This document shows positions 42,301-57,300 of a stretch of DNA of 64,000 bases, one piece after another. The notes under the pieces were generated by a model that searched no databases, was not told where the DNA came from, and saw only the letters and a list, made by a program, of their open reading frames with translations. Location: the NCBI GenBank assembly GCA_030710605.1, contig CP092879.1, positions 19,607,582-19,671,581 on the forward strand. Direction: 5' to 3'. Position 1 is the stretch's first letter. Each line of letters starts with the position of its first letter. The position numbers and the translations under genes are program-made. This stretch comes from Cordylochernes scorpioides. Its lineage: Eukaryota > Arthropoda > Arachnida > Pseudoscorpiones > Chernetidae.

Positions 42301-45300
42301 GCATCAATACATAATTTCCATCTCTTCTCCCATGATTTAAAACATTTAGAAAAGGCATCTTTCGGGATGTTCTTCAAGACCTTTTACGAATCCGCTATGA
42401 TGGACTCTCTAGTGTCAAATCTCCTTCCTTTTAGAGCCATTTTGAGTTTTGGAAGAGAAAAAATCATTTGGAGCTAGGTCTGGGGAATAGGGAGGTTTTT
42501 GAAGTATTTGGATACCGTGTTTAGCCAAATAAGTCAGTACATATGTAGCGGTGTGTGATGGTGCATTATCATGATGGATAATCCAATTTTTTGAACTCCA
42601 CATTTCACTTCTTTTCAGACGAATTGATTCACGTACACGTCTCATAATGTTTAAATAACACTCCTTATTTTGATTGTTTGACCTTCCTCTAGATATTCAT
42701 AATGCACAATTCCCTTTATGTCAAAGAACGTGACCAATAAGACTTTATTTTTTGACTTGAAAGTCGGGATTTCTTCGTTCTTGGTTCATCTTTTCCTTTC
42801 CACTCCATGGATTGGCGTTTTGTTTCCGGGTCATACCCGTAAACCCATGTCTCGTCTCCAGTTATTACTTTTTCCTTCCAATTAGGGTTTTCTTCCACCA
42901 TTTCATTCATTTTTTTTGGCAACTTCAACGCGATTCTCCTTTTGTTGGATTGTGAGCATTTTAGGGACAAATTTTGAAGGTTTCTTCTTTAACTGCAAGT
43001 CTTCTTTAATTATCGATCCAACTAATGATTTTGATATCCCTGTTTCTTCCTCAATGTCCCGTAATTCGTGGATTTTCTTTTATCAAATTTGAAATTTGGC
43101 TCACCTTTTCAGGGTTCCTGTGCAGAATTGGACGTCCAACACGCTTCTCATCTTTCACCGATTCCATTCCATTTTTAAATCGTGAAAACCATCTAAATGT
43201 GGTGGGCTTATTTACATTTTCATTTCTAAATGCCAATTTCAACAAATCTTAAGTTTCTGAAGCCGATTTCCCAATTTTGTAGCAAAATTTAATACAAATT
43301 CGTTGTTCGAATTTTCTATCCATTACAAATTAGAAGTTGTTATGCAAGGTGTTCTTTTTACAAGCTTACAATTTATCGACTGCGCGCGCAATCACGTGAT
43401 GTGATATACCGCAGTGTAGCTGAAGCTTTCTATTTTTTTAAAATAGACTTTTTAAAAAAAGTTATCATTATTTATTGGACACACCTTGTACTTGCATTGT
43501 TCATTGGACTGAGTGAGTCATAATAAAGTTTCATATTTCTATGTGATCTGGAAGTATATTAAAATTAATTTACAAAATTTGAAAGGAGATTTGGAAACTT
43601 GTCCATTTCCAGTTACCCTGACAACACAGAATTCTGAAAATTTGTCAACTTGCATTGTCATCGGGTTCTGAAAAGTGTACCAAATTTCAGATTCCTACGT
43701 GCTCTAAAAGTATACTAAAAATCGATTGTAAGATTTGTGGACAGACAGACAGGGAAGTAAGTTTAAAAAAAGATTCAAAACAACATGCTTTAAATGACAT
43801 GTTTCTTTATCTTGAGGATAGAGGATGCCTGGCTGGCATTCATATTTATAAAATAATAGACACTTCAGCCAGTTAAAGTTTTATTTCTCCTGACAAAAAG
43901 ACAAAAGATTTTTGTCAAAATGTTGAGAAAATAAAACTTTATCTGTGTCTATTATATTAGGAGTACAGTTAAACCTGTCTATAGCGCCCCCTCTAAATAG
44001 CGCCTTCCTCTCTATAGCGCCCGATTTTAAATATGTAGTATGATGCGAGATTTACATTAAAAGTGACCTGTCTATAGCACCCCCTCTCTATAGCACCCTA
44101 TTTTGGTGAGTCCTAAGAGGGGGCGCTATAGACAGGTTTAACTGTATGTTTTTTTAATACAACCTAGGTGGCTCTGGAATTCTGGTTAAAATCTTTGAAA
44201 GTTACCTTGAAACAACGTAAAATTATAATAATAATAAACCCTAATAATCCCTATACATATTTTATAATAAAAAAAAATTATATTACATATTTTATTAATT
44301 ATAAATATTTTGACCATTATTTTTAAGACGCCATAGTCTTCTATTAAATTACTCTATATTTTATTTTAGTTAGTTATTAAAAAAAAAACAATGTGTGTGT
44401 GTGTGTGTGTGTGAAAATAATTGTCCTTATTTTATCATTCATAAAATAATATAGGAAACAATATTCAAACAAATTCTATATTAATTGTGAGATATTTTAA
44501 TGTAAATTTTACTGAAGAGTTAAACTACTCAATAATATATATTTTCAATTTTTTACTAAATGACTGCACTTAATAAGAAACCTTCCTAAAAGCCAATTCC
44601 TTTTCACAAATATCCTAACACATATATTTCCAAACTACAGTATAACCTTGTTAATTCGACACTTCCACTAAATCGACCATATGTTCAAGCCCCGGCCTAC
44701 AGCCCATCAAATAATAAAGGTTAATTTGATCTAACAATAATTCGACACTATTGATAATTCAGCCGATTTTTAAAATCAAATTTTGATAACATTAAAAGAT
44801 TCTTGTTAAAATACAAAAATTTATTACTAAAAATACCATACTTTGGCATACGGGACACAGCGACCATAGTTAGCCGACTGTACTTAAAAAGGGTGTACAA
44901 ATGCTAAAGTCTCTACTCCCAGATGTGCTGTAATCTAGCTCTAGAATAAATACAGTTGAACAATTCAAAGCCCAAGGGATCAAAAAAAATAATTAAATTA
45001 TCCAAAAATTTGAATTAAAAACGTTTTGAATAAAAGGTCTAAAAGTCTAGGGACCAAGATAAATACTTGAATTAAAGATGTTTTTGAATTAGAGACGTTC
45101 AAATTATCCAAGTTTTACTGTATATACATCTCTTTATATCAAACAACAACAAAGCCTTTATTTAGGGCCTCTCGCCCTATACAGGATTCGCCAGTTCACA
45201 AGGGATGGGGAGAACACTGTGTGGCCTTTTTCCGGGATATAGTCTTGTGGAATCCAAATATCGCCATCGCTATATACCTATTCTTTGATATTTCATTAAT

Positions 45301-48300
45301 TAGTGCCGGAAATGGAGGACAAAGTTGCCCCGTTTTATCATTTAGTTTTCGTCTTTCCTCAGACAGAGCAGCACAGTCAAATAAGTAGTGCAACATCTCC
45401 GTTGTTATTCCTGATCCACAGAAAGTGCATTTCAGATCTTCACGCCTCAATAAAATCAGATGGTGTTCTCTGAAAAAATCTCTTTATATCTTAAAGTTGC
45501 TTGAAATGTGGTTAGTAGACAAGTCTCGGCCGAGACTAACACCTCCACAGGTTCATTGACCCTGTAGTATAGCGGGAAGTTCTGACAGCGCTGGGTGAGC
45601 AGTTTGATGCAGAACATTCAAATAATGACACAATAGATTGATGGATATTGATGGATGATAGGGTCTCGAGTACAGCTTTGATTTGATTATGTCTCACTAG
45701 GCTTTATAAAACACCATGCAGGGTGTGTAATATCTGATCATACTCTTTTGTCATTCACATTGTGCAAAGTCGATACACACAAGTTTATGCAGAATTTAGA
45801 ATAAACGTTCTCTTCCCCTGATTTATAATTTAATAAAATCAATAATGCATCCAGGGTTAAGTTTCTTGTGTACAACTTTTTATTTCTCAAGTTTTCTGAC
45901 TTATTCGTGCGATACTCCTGTCAAAGGGCTGATAAGTCTGAAAGCTTGAAAAATAAAAAGTTGAACAAGAAACTTAGCACTGGATGCTTTATTGATATTA
46001 TTAGAATGGAAGCCTTTCTATCCTGTGGAGTTGGGTCTTCGCTAACAGGATTGTCGCCATTATGTCCTTCTGCAGACAGGGTCTTTCCATTGGGACAATA
46101 TTATTATAGAGAAATGGCATCTTAAATTTGATCACTCTCTAAACGAGAGAAAAAAAAAAAGCTTTTCTCTTAAAAGCTAAGTTTTGTGAATGATGAGACA
46201 TACCGTTGAGGTCGAGGAAGATGACAGGGATATGGCGCTCCATGCCTATGGGAGGGTCCCAGTCAGCGGGGGCTCCGGGGATGTTGGAGCCAGCGGCAGG
46301 AACGGTGACGGCATTCCGCTCCTCTGTGAGAGACACCCACTGGTCGATGAGACTTTGCTCACGTTCCACGTCCTTGTCTGGCTTGGCGGCCAGGCGCTGG
46401 ATCTGATCCTCGAGGTACTGCTGACGGCGGAGCAACGCCTCGGACCAACGCTCGCGCAGGAGGCCCAGCTCCTCCTCCTGGTAAGAGTCTAGGGGCCGCT
46501 GGAGGGAGGACCGCGCGGTGACGCAGCCCATCCACACGCCGGTGATGGCCTCGCAGATGATGGGCAGCGTGCCGGAGTCCTGCACGGGCCGCACGCGCAC
46601 GACGACGCGGCGCTGCTGGCCCTGCCTCAGCTGGAACACGCCGCCTGTCAGCACGCCGCTGACGGTCCGCCCCACCGTCACCTCCACCGGGGCGTACACC
46701 CCGGCGTCCGTCAGCTCGTGGATCTCCACCCACAGCTCGATCTTGCGGGTCAGCTCCACCCACCTGCCCCACACCCCTCTCTTACGTACATCTTTAATTA
46801 AAATGGCATAAATTGGATCAAAATATAATTTATTTTACCAATATTTCAGTTGGCTGAACGCCAAGATATTATAACATATTAATGTGCGTCCTCGGTTTAT
46901 GCTCGGACAAATTTTGTTTGAGATTAGATCAAGTATTTATTTAAAAAAAAATCTATATTTGAATCATATGCTTTTTTGGTCATTCAATCTATAAAGTTTG
47001 ATAAATAATTCATTTTAATAGATTAAAAATAAATAAACAAGAATGATATATTCATCAACTCTTGCAATTAAAAAAATTGTAATAAATATTATATAAAAAA
47101 AAAATAATAAAGGAAAGTCTTTTATATGACTTTTCCCAACAATCTCCCTACCTCTAATTCACGGCTAGTTTTCTATTACAGTGAAGATATGTGTGTTAGA
47201 GCCTAGAATTGATTTTTCTTAGGTAGAGAGAGCGAGAGAAGAGAAGCACGCTTGTTCAAGCAACACACACGGGGTCCATAGACAAGGGGAATTTGATAAA
47301 CAGGAACGAAACGAAACTCAATGAGATATACACGTGTTATACTACACTATAATAAAAATTTTGTGTTGGTGTGTGTTGGGAAAATGATGGTTAAAAGCAC
47401 GGAATTGCTGAAAGAGGCTGTCATGATATCCTGATTGTGTCTGAACATGCCGGACTTGAAATTGCCATTGAGATAAGGTTTGACACGACGCTGGGAAATA
47501 TATTTATATAAAAAGTCTCAAATTATTTTCTTTTGCTGATTAGAAACTTGAACGCTGGATTATATAAAAAAATAATAATGATCCAATTTATATTATCACT
47601 AGCCGAATGACCCAGGCAACGCCCGGGTTTTACCCGATTAAATGCTTTTATTCAAATACTATTCGTTACAATTATAAATTGGCGCCGTTGGATGTCATTT
47701 TTGTATCTATATATATAAAAATGAATGTATGTGTGTCTGTTTGTTTGTTTGTCCTCTATGCCTGACCAAACCACTCATTGGATCGCCATGAAACTTTGGG
47801 AAGTTATTTAGTATAGTACTGGGAAGGTTTCTAGCAAATACAATTTTTGAAATAACTTTTCGCCTAGAAATAATCAAGATAAATATTCTAATTTATCTGT
47901 TATAATTCAACAATCTGCTCTAAATATTATCATGATGATACGATGATTTTGTAATGTAGAAAATAAGGAAAGACAAAATTCAGGATGACACGGCAATTTA
48001 TTTGAGACAAGAATAATGATACAATTCAAAGGCAAGATACTATTCCTTTAACTTCCAATTACCGAGGGAACCAATTAATATTGATTTTATTCAACTTATC
48101 GAGTATTTTTCAAGGGACCGGGAAAAAATGTTCACTTTATCGAGAGATTCGTTAAACAAACCTTTACTCGGGTAAAACCCGGGCGAAGCCGGGTACATCC
48201 ATACAAGAATAATGATACAATTCCAAGGCAAGATACTATTCCTTTAACTTCCAATTACCGAGGGAACCAATTAATATTGATTTTATTCAACTTATCGAGC

Positions 48301-51300
48301 ATTTTTCAAGGGACCGGGAAAAAAATGTTCACTTTATCGAGAGATTCGTTAGACAAACTTTTACTCGGGTAAAACCCGGGCGAAGCCGGGTACGTCCGCT
48401 AGTAATATATAAATGAGTTTTAAAAATTGTAAAAAAAAAAAAAAAATGCATCGGCCGGGAATCGAACCCGGGCCGCCTGCGTGGCAGGCGAGCATTCTAC
48501 CACTGAACCACCGATGGTTATGAGAAATGACCATATTTGGGTATTTATTCCATTCACAAAAGCAAACGGTGACAGAATTGATTATTGAGAATTGTTGCTT
48601 GATGACTCTGATAACTGTATATATTAATTCCCCCCCCCCCCCCCATAATAACAACTTAATAATCGAAGAAGAAACACAAGTCGGGGAGAAATGACACGAG
48701 TCACAATTTTGTACCCGTAGAAAAGCGTCTTGCCCCGAAAGCTTGTCCGATCGTCCTCTTATAAAATAACTAGCCGAATGACCGGGGCAACGCCCGTGTT
48801 TTACCCGATTGAATGTTTTGATTCAAATACTATTTGTTACAATTATAAATTGGCTCCTTATATAAATGCATATGTTAGTTAATAACTATAGCCTATGTGC
48901 TTTATCTGTCTATGTACTGTTGGCTTCCGTAGGCGTCTCTTACTGGGAAAAAGAATGAGAGGATTCCATTTGGTTATTAACTAATATATGCATTTATTTA
49001 AGGAGCGACCCGCTCCAACACAATGGTTACAAAAACGAAAAAGCGAGTGGGGGGGGGGGGGCAAAGGTGGCGTGATCGTAGCCGACCAATAGGAGGGCGC
49101 CATTCCAAAAAAAAAAAAGCAAACGGTGACAGAGATGACTGATGAAGAATGACGCTCGTAACTGTATATAGAATATCTTCTCCCCGACTTCTATGGTGAA
49201 TAGGGAGTTATCGTTGTCTTAACCAATAATAACCCTAATATAAACTGATGTATCAGGTAAGAAAATATATAATTACAAATCTATTGCGCTTCCTTACAAA
49301 CTTTTATCAGGATAATTTCAAATCGGAAAACTTGAAATTTAAAACACTAAGATCCTATAAGCAAACCAATTTTAGTACAGTAAAACCTCTCTGTAAAGGA
49401 CACCTAGTTACAGAGAAAAAGTGTCCTTTATGAAGAGGTACCCTCTAACATGAGAGTTGTTGAATAGTAAAAATGGTAATTTTTTGACAATTAAAACTGT
49501 CGTTTGTAGAGAGGTGTCCTCTAGCCGGAGTGGCCTCTCATGGAGGTTCTACTGTAAATCAATTTGATTATTAAAGAATTGACGGACACCTTTACAACGA
49601 AGGAATTCTGCTAGACTGGTCTGTCTACCTAAATACTTCGATATATTGACCTCGCTCAACTACACATAAAAAAAACTACACATTTGTTTCAAATAAAAAA
49701 AAAAAATCAAATTCGCAAAATAATATTTAACCTAAAAAATTAAAACAAATTACTGAAAGAGAGTCAGTTACTGTTCTAAACAGTTATCAGGAATGATTTG
49801 ATACACTTAGCTAGAAAATCAAGGAATATCTGAAATTGAGTTATTAGGTGTATTTTTTCAAGAAGGCAGCTTCGCCACACTTTGGTCTTTGGAAGTTTAT
49901 ATTGACAAATCTAAAGAACACATTTTCAACAGCGTTGAGATTTCTCTTGAACGCTCTGCCTTCGTTTATGAAAGATTGTATGTAATATTTTCATGAGTCG
50001 TTCATCAAGAAACTCTGAGCTTTAAAGATAAAATAAATCTCAGGTGGTCGATGTTGAGATGGAATTGGCTCCTAAATTATTTACGGCCATTTTGTCAAAC
50101 GTTTTACGTTCGCGTAAAAGGACATCAGGTCAATATCGTAGCGTCATTATTGGGCACACACTTGTGCTCTATATACACATGCATATAATACAGAGGTATA
50201 TTTATACACTCATGGACAAAACTAAGGAAGTTTTACCTTTTAGCATGTATATACACAGTGACCTTTATTGAAGACACACGAGATAACCAAGTGTGAACAA
50301 AATTGTCTCTGGCTCCTTGAAAAAAAAAAAAAAAAAACATACAACGGCGACATCGAAGACTTTATACGTCCTAAAGTTTTGTCCACGAGTGTTTATCTAT
50401 TCCCTCTCAATACACACAACACTGTCGCTTAGAATTTTTACGTTGATTCAACAGATTCTGAATCGAATATTTCGATCATTGTTTTCAAATGTATGTTTAA
50501 AGAAACAATGGAAACTAACTATGGGAATTTTTAATTAAAAGTTCGAGAAGCTTACATTAGTAAGATAGAAAACTTGAAATATAGTGAGAATATGAAATGT
50601 TTGCGTCCCCCGAACCTACCTGTCAGCGAGAGAGCGGCAGCGCTGTAGCCGAGGGTCCAGCTCCCAGCCTGGCTTGGCCGAGGAGAACCCCGCGGACTTG
50701 TGCCCCCACACCTCGATGGACAGCGCTCCTTCGGCGCAGTGCTCTAGAAACTCTTCAGTGAGTGGAAGACGCACGTCCCGGGAATGGTCGAAACGGAATG
50801 AAGAGGAGCCGTGGTTGGGAGGCAGATCTGGGTTGATGAGCGGCGGGACAACTACGGGCTCCTCCGTGCCCCACACCTGGTACTGGCAGAACACAAAGTT
50901 GGCGAGGGACTGGGGCAGCCCGGACGCCGCCTTGATGGCCACTCGCAGAACGACGTAGCGCTCCTGTGGTGCCACAGGGCCCTCGGCGGCATCGCCCTCG
51001 CGGTCGCCCAGAGCGCCTGCCACTCGACCCACTTCGACGTGGAGCTTCCCCGCAATCTCTCCCTGCTGGGAGATGACGGGAACGTGGTAGTCCAGGGTGA
51101 CATCGTGGAATAGGACTTCCAGGAAGACATTGGCCACCCCAATCAAATTGTGGTTCTCTTGTGACTCGTAGAAAGGGTCGGCTACCTTGGGGTCATCTTC
51201 AGCACGGCGTACACCGGACTCGAACATCTCGCGCATGTCGATCAGTTTGTTCTCCAGTTTCTCCATGGACCAGACCTGCGACCCGCGAGGCTCACGTCGC

Positions 51301-54300
51301 ACCAGGATAGCCGGCTCGCTTACAAACGCCCCGCGTCGCCTGCGGTTGGGGCCGAGGTTGGCCGCTGGTATTTGCAGGGTGACTTTGAAGTGGGTGCGTT
51401 TCCCCATCTCCTCGGCTAGGAAGTTGGCTTCCCGCACGAGCTGGTTGGCGCGGGCGATGTCTTCGCGCAGCTTGGCCAGGCTCTTCTTGAACAGGTCGTC
51501 TCTGTCACCACAGAACACGTTGTCAATATACGTTGTGAATGTCACAGCATTTCTTGAACAGCATTTCCATATCATATTCATCCTCTCTCGTTAAACAAAT
51601 TACTTGAAAGAGGGAATGTCAAAGAGGCAAGTGTATGGAAATACTGTCGAGAAACGCTGTACACGTAGTGCCACCAGCACATACATTCAACAAGCCGAAG
51701 AATTACGTACACACAGTGCGGAAACAGGGAGTTAAGACAAACACAGGTGCACACAAATACAAAAGACAAAGTGTATTCAAACATCACCCTCTATCACGGA
51801 TTTCCTAACGACCGGAATTCTGCTGATTTTAAGCCTGGGTCATAAAGGAGGCCAGCGATCAAAAATAACTCAACAGATGTAAAGCGTCCAGTCAAAACCT
51901 AGCCTAGATATTGTGGGACAAAAAGCCTAAGATTGCTCCCAGCTTCCATCGCATTTTACTAAGACGGATGAAAAATGCTTCCATTTTTGACTCTCTTCAG
52001 TATCTAAATACAACAACAACAAAAAATGTCTTTTTATTAAGGACATTCGTCCCATACAGGATTCTCCCAGATGGATAAACAGAAGTAACATAGCAGTTAT
52101 CTACAGAGAGTGGAGATTAACATCGACCTTTCTTCAAATTAGATACATCATCTCTGTTGCGCCTATTGTCTGTGCTGTTTTCCAGAATTTGTGAAAAGCT
52201 AATGAAATCAAATGAAACTGTGATTCATAGATTCGACATGGGCATTCTCGTGCCTCAGCACCGTATTAATACAACACCCCAACTTAAACTGTACGAATCC
52301 ATCCGCTTGTGAAGAACTTTATTCCTCCCAAGAGAGCTGCCTTTTTAGATCATCTAGGATTTCTACGTAGCACAGCTAGATAGAATCACCCACTTACACC
52401 ATGATTCATCCAAACATTCTCAACAGATAGGTAACTGAGGACAGTTGACATGTTATTTCATATTTATTTCTAGCGATCAAACAAAATACCAACCAAGATT
52501 ATCCAGTAGCTATTAAAAATCAGTTCCCAAATAAATTACGGAGTAGATACTCAATACTATAAATGAATAAAACAAAGCTTCAAGGGCTGCGTATCTTTTA
52601 TTATAACGAATATAATACTAGCTTTCGGGCACATACGCCCTTCTATTGTAGAGATATTGTAATACGCAGCCCTTGAAGCTTTGTTTTATTCATTTATAAA
52701 TCGTACAGGGTTTTTAATCGATACTCAATACTATTGAAATAAACTAAGTAAGGAATAAGTATCAAATATAAATAATGACCACAGAATTTCTCATTGCACA
52801 TTAAGACATGTTCGCGCGCGCGCGTTATTATATCTCTCACACACTATATAGAATGACACCTGACCTCCACTTCCCAAGTTTCACCATACCGCGGGATAGA
52901 AAGATATGTGATTTGATGTTATTTACCTATATAGGTAATTGTTATATAGAGTTTCATAAAAACATTATGGAGATATATATTATGTCCATTTGACACGCTG
53001 CCTCTAAAGTGGTGGAAAAACGCAGAGACCGGTATAAAGTTGAGTGTACAATAAAAAGTAAAAAGACGAAGAGCAAATGCTTGAAAGTTTTCCGAATATA
53101 TTTAATGAGAGATCGCATTAATATTTTTAACCTTCTTACGTATTTGTAAGTGTATTTAGCTCGGAGGGTATTCCTCTCCCTTCACCGTAATTCACTCTTT
53201 AACACTCCATTAGGTACATATAACCCCCGCCTTCCTTGGAAAAAAAAAGGTTTAAATAACCGTGGTGTAGATATATTCACTCTTTATTTAGTTAAGAGAA
53301 AAAGGCATCTCCTAATTATGCAACTGAAAACTTGTTGTTGTTGTTGTTTCTTACCCCCTTGTGTAAAGATTACACGAATTCCATGAGTTCATGCTCCTCG
53401 AGCTGCTTTATGATGAGCAGCGGCCTCTCCCAAAGGTCCTGTTTAGTGCATCTAATGCAAGCCAAAATGTGTTCTGGAGCTGCAGGTGCCAAGCTACATT
53501 TTGGGCAAGTGGGGTAGATTTTGTTATTACCAAAGTGTGCCTGGATCATGGTGCCATGATCAACGAAAGCTGCACCCCTACACCCCATTCCATGAGAACT
53601 GAAAACGGCTGATGGTTTGCGCCATCTATTGGAATAAATATCAACTCATCGTTGATTATAACGTGCCATCTATATATAAGAAATGAAAGTGTTAAACAAC
53701 GAATGTTTCTTTTACACATAAATATTGGAAGAGCTTGGCTCAACTGGCTTTGTCCTTACGGAAGAGCATTGTTCGATACAAATAGTTCTGCTGTCTTAAA
53801 AGCTTATGTCCATAGTTTTCTTGAATACCATTTCTAAAATTTCACCCTTCAGTAAGGCATATATAAGCAGAATCGTCCAATACAGTATTAGAGCTCTAAA
53901 AAAAAAGCGGTCTGGTAGATTAAATTGGCGAAACCGCTAGAAGGGTTCACCAATGATGAGTCAAGCTTCCCAATATTTTTCATCGCAGTAAAAACCGTAG
54001 AAGTTTGTTTATGTGTAATAGAAACATTCATGGTTTTAATACTTCCATCTTATTTCTAATTATTTTAAAGAATAATGGCCGACTTTATTTGTAGAAAAGC
54101 TATCGAAAAATCTGACACTATACTTCGTTTTAAAGCCCGAAAGTTGGCCCAGCAGAAGTTTAATGAGGCACACGTCGCTTCAAAACTATATGGTATATTG
54201 GAGTTTTAATACTTTTGATCCCGCCCAGAAGTCCAACCCCTCCTTTACGTGGCGGGCGGGAGAAGCAGCACAAGTAAGGGACTTTCCTGTAGGACGAAGT

Positions 54301-57300
54301 ACGGTGTAGTGAGCCTCGAGCCGCTACGGTAACCGTGAACAGGGAACTCTGAAAAATGTGGCTGACTAACGGGGCAATGGCACCCCCCCCCCCCCCCTTT
54401 CTATGGTGGGACAAGACACTACAACCACACTTTGGTGTAAAACAAATAATCGTTTTTATAAATGGTCAAGAACCACCTTCAGAGCCAATATTATATTTTC
54501 ATTATTGTTTATTATTCACAGCACACAGACAACACCCATGTGTATGTACCCTTGTTATGCCCCACATCCTAGGAAGGAACACCCAGACCTAGAAGGTCCA
54601 TAAGTTGGTAGCCCTCCTTCTAGCTAAGCGACACCTAGAGTCCCCTGGGAGGCAATTTTTATTTCATCATCTTGCAATTATACTGTTATGCCCCACACCA
54701 TTGGATAGTGGTCTACCTAGACTGAAACGCCTGTGTTATGCCCTACACCTGAAACCTCTAGTAAAACAATAAAACATTGCGGGAAGCTTCCTTCCAACGG
54801 ATTTCGTTAAGTTCAGTTGTGTAGTAAATGACGCCATTAAGAACTTTAAATTATTTGTGTTTGACGGAAAATAAACTAATCACTCTTTGAAGGAAGGGTT
54901 GCATATCGACCGCCGTCTAGAGCTCAATCGTTTAAAGCGAGTGATAGATCACGTGTTTCTTTCTTTATCTCCTTTCAACCATAAAGTATCGAGGCTTGAG
55001 CTTTTCGATAATATCTGCTGTAGATTAGTAGTGATTGATGATTGCAATGAGATTAGGTGTTAATGTCGATTTGAAACTGGATTCGTGGATGTCTTTCCCC
55101 CTTCAATTGCCGTGTTTTCGGTTAGAATTGAGTTCGTTAGTTGTGGGCAGAAAGAAATTGCTCGTGGGTTGTTGACAAAGGCACCGTAGAGGAAGAAAGA
55201 TGGGTGCGATGGCGAAGCGATCAAGCAGCACACTCACTTACCTCTCCGCCTCAGGTAGACCAAAGAGGGCATTAAGTAGCTCCCTTTTCCAAACAAAAAC
55301 AAAATGGGAAAATTAAAACTAAATAAATACGGAACTGACCTAGCTATTACATCCGGTGAACCTACCGTTCACGAGTCCAGCGCTCCACCCGGGATTGCAC
55401 CCCCGGACTGGGCAGTCCCCCCGCCGCCAGCTTCCCCCACAGAGGATCTATGCCTCCTAAAGAATACGGTGCATAGGGCGTGCTGGGCGACATCTGACTG
55501 CGCAGCTTCTGCAGCTGTCTCTCGTAGAGCTGTCTTTGCTGCTCTAGAGCATGGTGCTTGTCCTCCTCGTGCTGGCGCTCGAGGGCCTTGACAGCTGACT
55601 GGATGGGATCGTTACTGAGCTCCTTCATCATCAACTCCTCACGAGCAAACTCGTAGTCGATAGGCCTGCCGCTGGGCTGGCTCGGGGTTCCAGCTTTGGG
55701 ACAGTTCAGCCGGAAGAAGTGGTTGTTTCCCCACAGGAGTCGGTCCCCATGTCGAAGCTGGGTGCGCTCTGTGATGACGGATCCATTGACACAGGTGCGC
55801 GCACCTTCCAAGGGGGTCACAAATATGTCTCCCTCCTCCAGGGAAATGATGCAGTGCTCGGGCATTATACCCAGACCTTTCAGTTGGATATCTTGTTCTA
55901 CAGGTGCATCGTGTCGCCCCACCAAAGTTCGTTCCTGCAACATTACTCTCATTTTATTGATGGACCATAATTTATTAAGATGTTAAGGATATGTGTGTGC
56001 GTGAGAGAGAGAGAGGGAGAATTCACATTTTAGTGTTCATATTGAGTAAAACAAGGTGCATGCAATAGAAATAAATTACAATAAAGAGAACAACGAGAAG
56101 CCATTCATATATATGCTCGTTTTCAACGTTCTCTTGCCCCCCCCTTAATATAAAAGACGAATTTCTAAAATTAGTGAACGGATTATAAAAATAATCAGTG
56201 GGTAACCTTTCTGGCGANNNNNNNNNNNNNNNNNNNNNNNNNNNNNNNNNNNNNNNNNNNNNNNNNNNNNNNNNNNNNNNNNNNNNNNNNNNNNNNNNNN
56301 NNNNNNNNNNNNNNNNNTTTCACCAATCCATCTGATCGCTAAAACTATTGTATGTTGATTCCGATTATATAGTCTGTACATGAAGGTTTATTCTTGGTGA
56401 TGGTGTTTAATGAAACTATGGAAATATGATTCTGTAAGGCTTCACTAATTGTAGAGAAAATCGATCTTCAACTTAAAATAACAATTAGATTCTCTCTGTA
56501 GTGATTCAATAATTGTAGAGAAAATCGATCTTCAACTTGATATAACAATTAGATTCTCTCTGTAGTGATTCAATAATTGTAGAGAAAATCGATCTTCAAC
56601 TTAAAATAACAATATGATTCTCTCTGTAGTGATTCAATAATTGTAGAGAAAATCGATCTTCAACTTAAAATAACAATTAAATTCTCTCTGTAGTGATTCA
56701 ATAATTGTAGAGAAAATCGATCTTCAACTTGATATAACAATTAGATTCTCTCTGTAGTGATTCAATAATTGTAGAGAAAATCGATCTTCAACTTAAAATA
56801 ACAATATGATTCTCTCTGTAGTGATTCAATAATTGTAGAGAAAATCGTTCTTTAAAACTTAAAATAACAACAGCATTAAATAGTTCTACCCTCTAGTTAG
56901 TTGTTATATGGGTATTGTTTACGACTGGGTATTTTATAAGTATTATTTTGCCCAAGAAATTAATTCTGAAGAAGACGCACGGTAACAAAGAAAAAGGATG
57001 AACAGAGAAGTAGTAACAATACCTTGAGGTAGTACACAAGGAGCTCGTTGAGGGAAGGATCTGCGTTGAGGTTGACGAGGTAATACTTGTCTTTCTCCAC
57101 CTTGATGCCTGACGCCTGGACCGAGATGCCCATCTTCTCCAGGGCTTGTTGCCGCTCCTGTCGCAGCCCAGCTTCGAGGTTCTGTCTCAGACATCGGGAG
57201 ATGTCTTACCTGGTGGATCTTCTCCGTCTTCCTGAGCTTCTCCTCCCAGGTCTGGGACAATTCCTTGATGAACTTCTCAGACTCCACCAGCCTCTCGTGG

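Larger units (their letters stand above)
41513..46203 (-). other. Intron 12 of copy B
   Basis: A palindromic MITE (41604-41726), a mariner (42202-43488), an uninterrupted TAGACAC palindrome (about 43857-43955), a pogo-like MITE (43966-44144), a GT microsatellite (44391-44412) absent from copy A, a composite MITE (44638-45120), a LINE end (45139-45460) and a foldback (45861-45970). The Helitron found in copy A at 12228-12661 is absent. Confidence 0.75.
46764..50619 (-). other. Intron 11 of copy B
   Basis: It holds the same elements as copy A: nested Helitrons with tRNA-Gly (47599-48626), a palindrome with Helitron (about 48655-49190), a pogo-like MITE (49378-49554) and a mariner-like MITE (50207-50391). 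Nothing was recognised in 46764-47598 or 49555-50206. Confidence 0.75.
51502..55365 (-). other. Intron 10 of copy B
   Basis: Collinear with 20274-23888. It has a foldback insertion at 52561-52719 and a LINE insertion at 53332-53596, both missing in copy A, and about 95 bases near 54025-54115 that copy A lacks. It does not have the foldback of 22767-23017. Nothing else was recognised. Confidence 0.7.
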
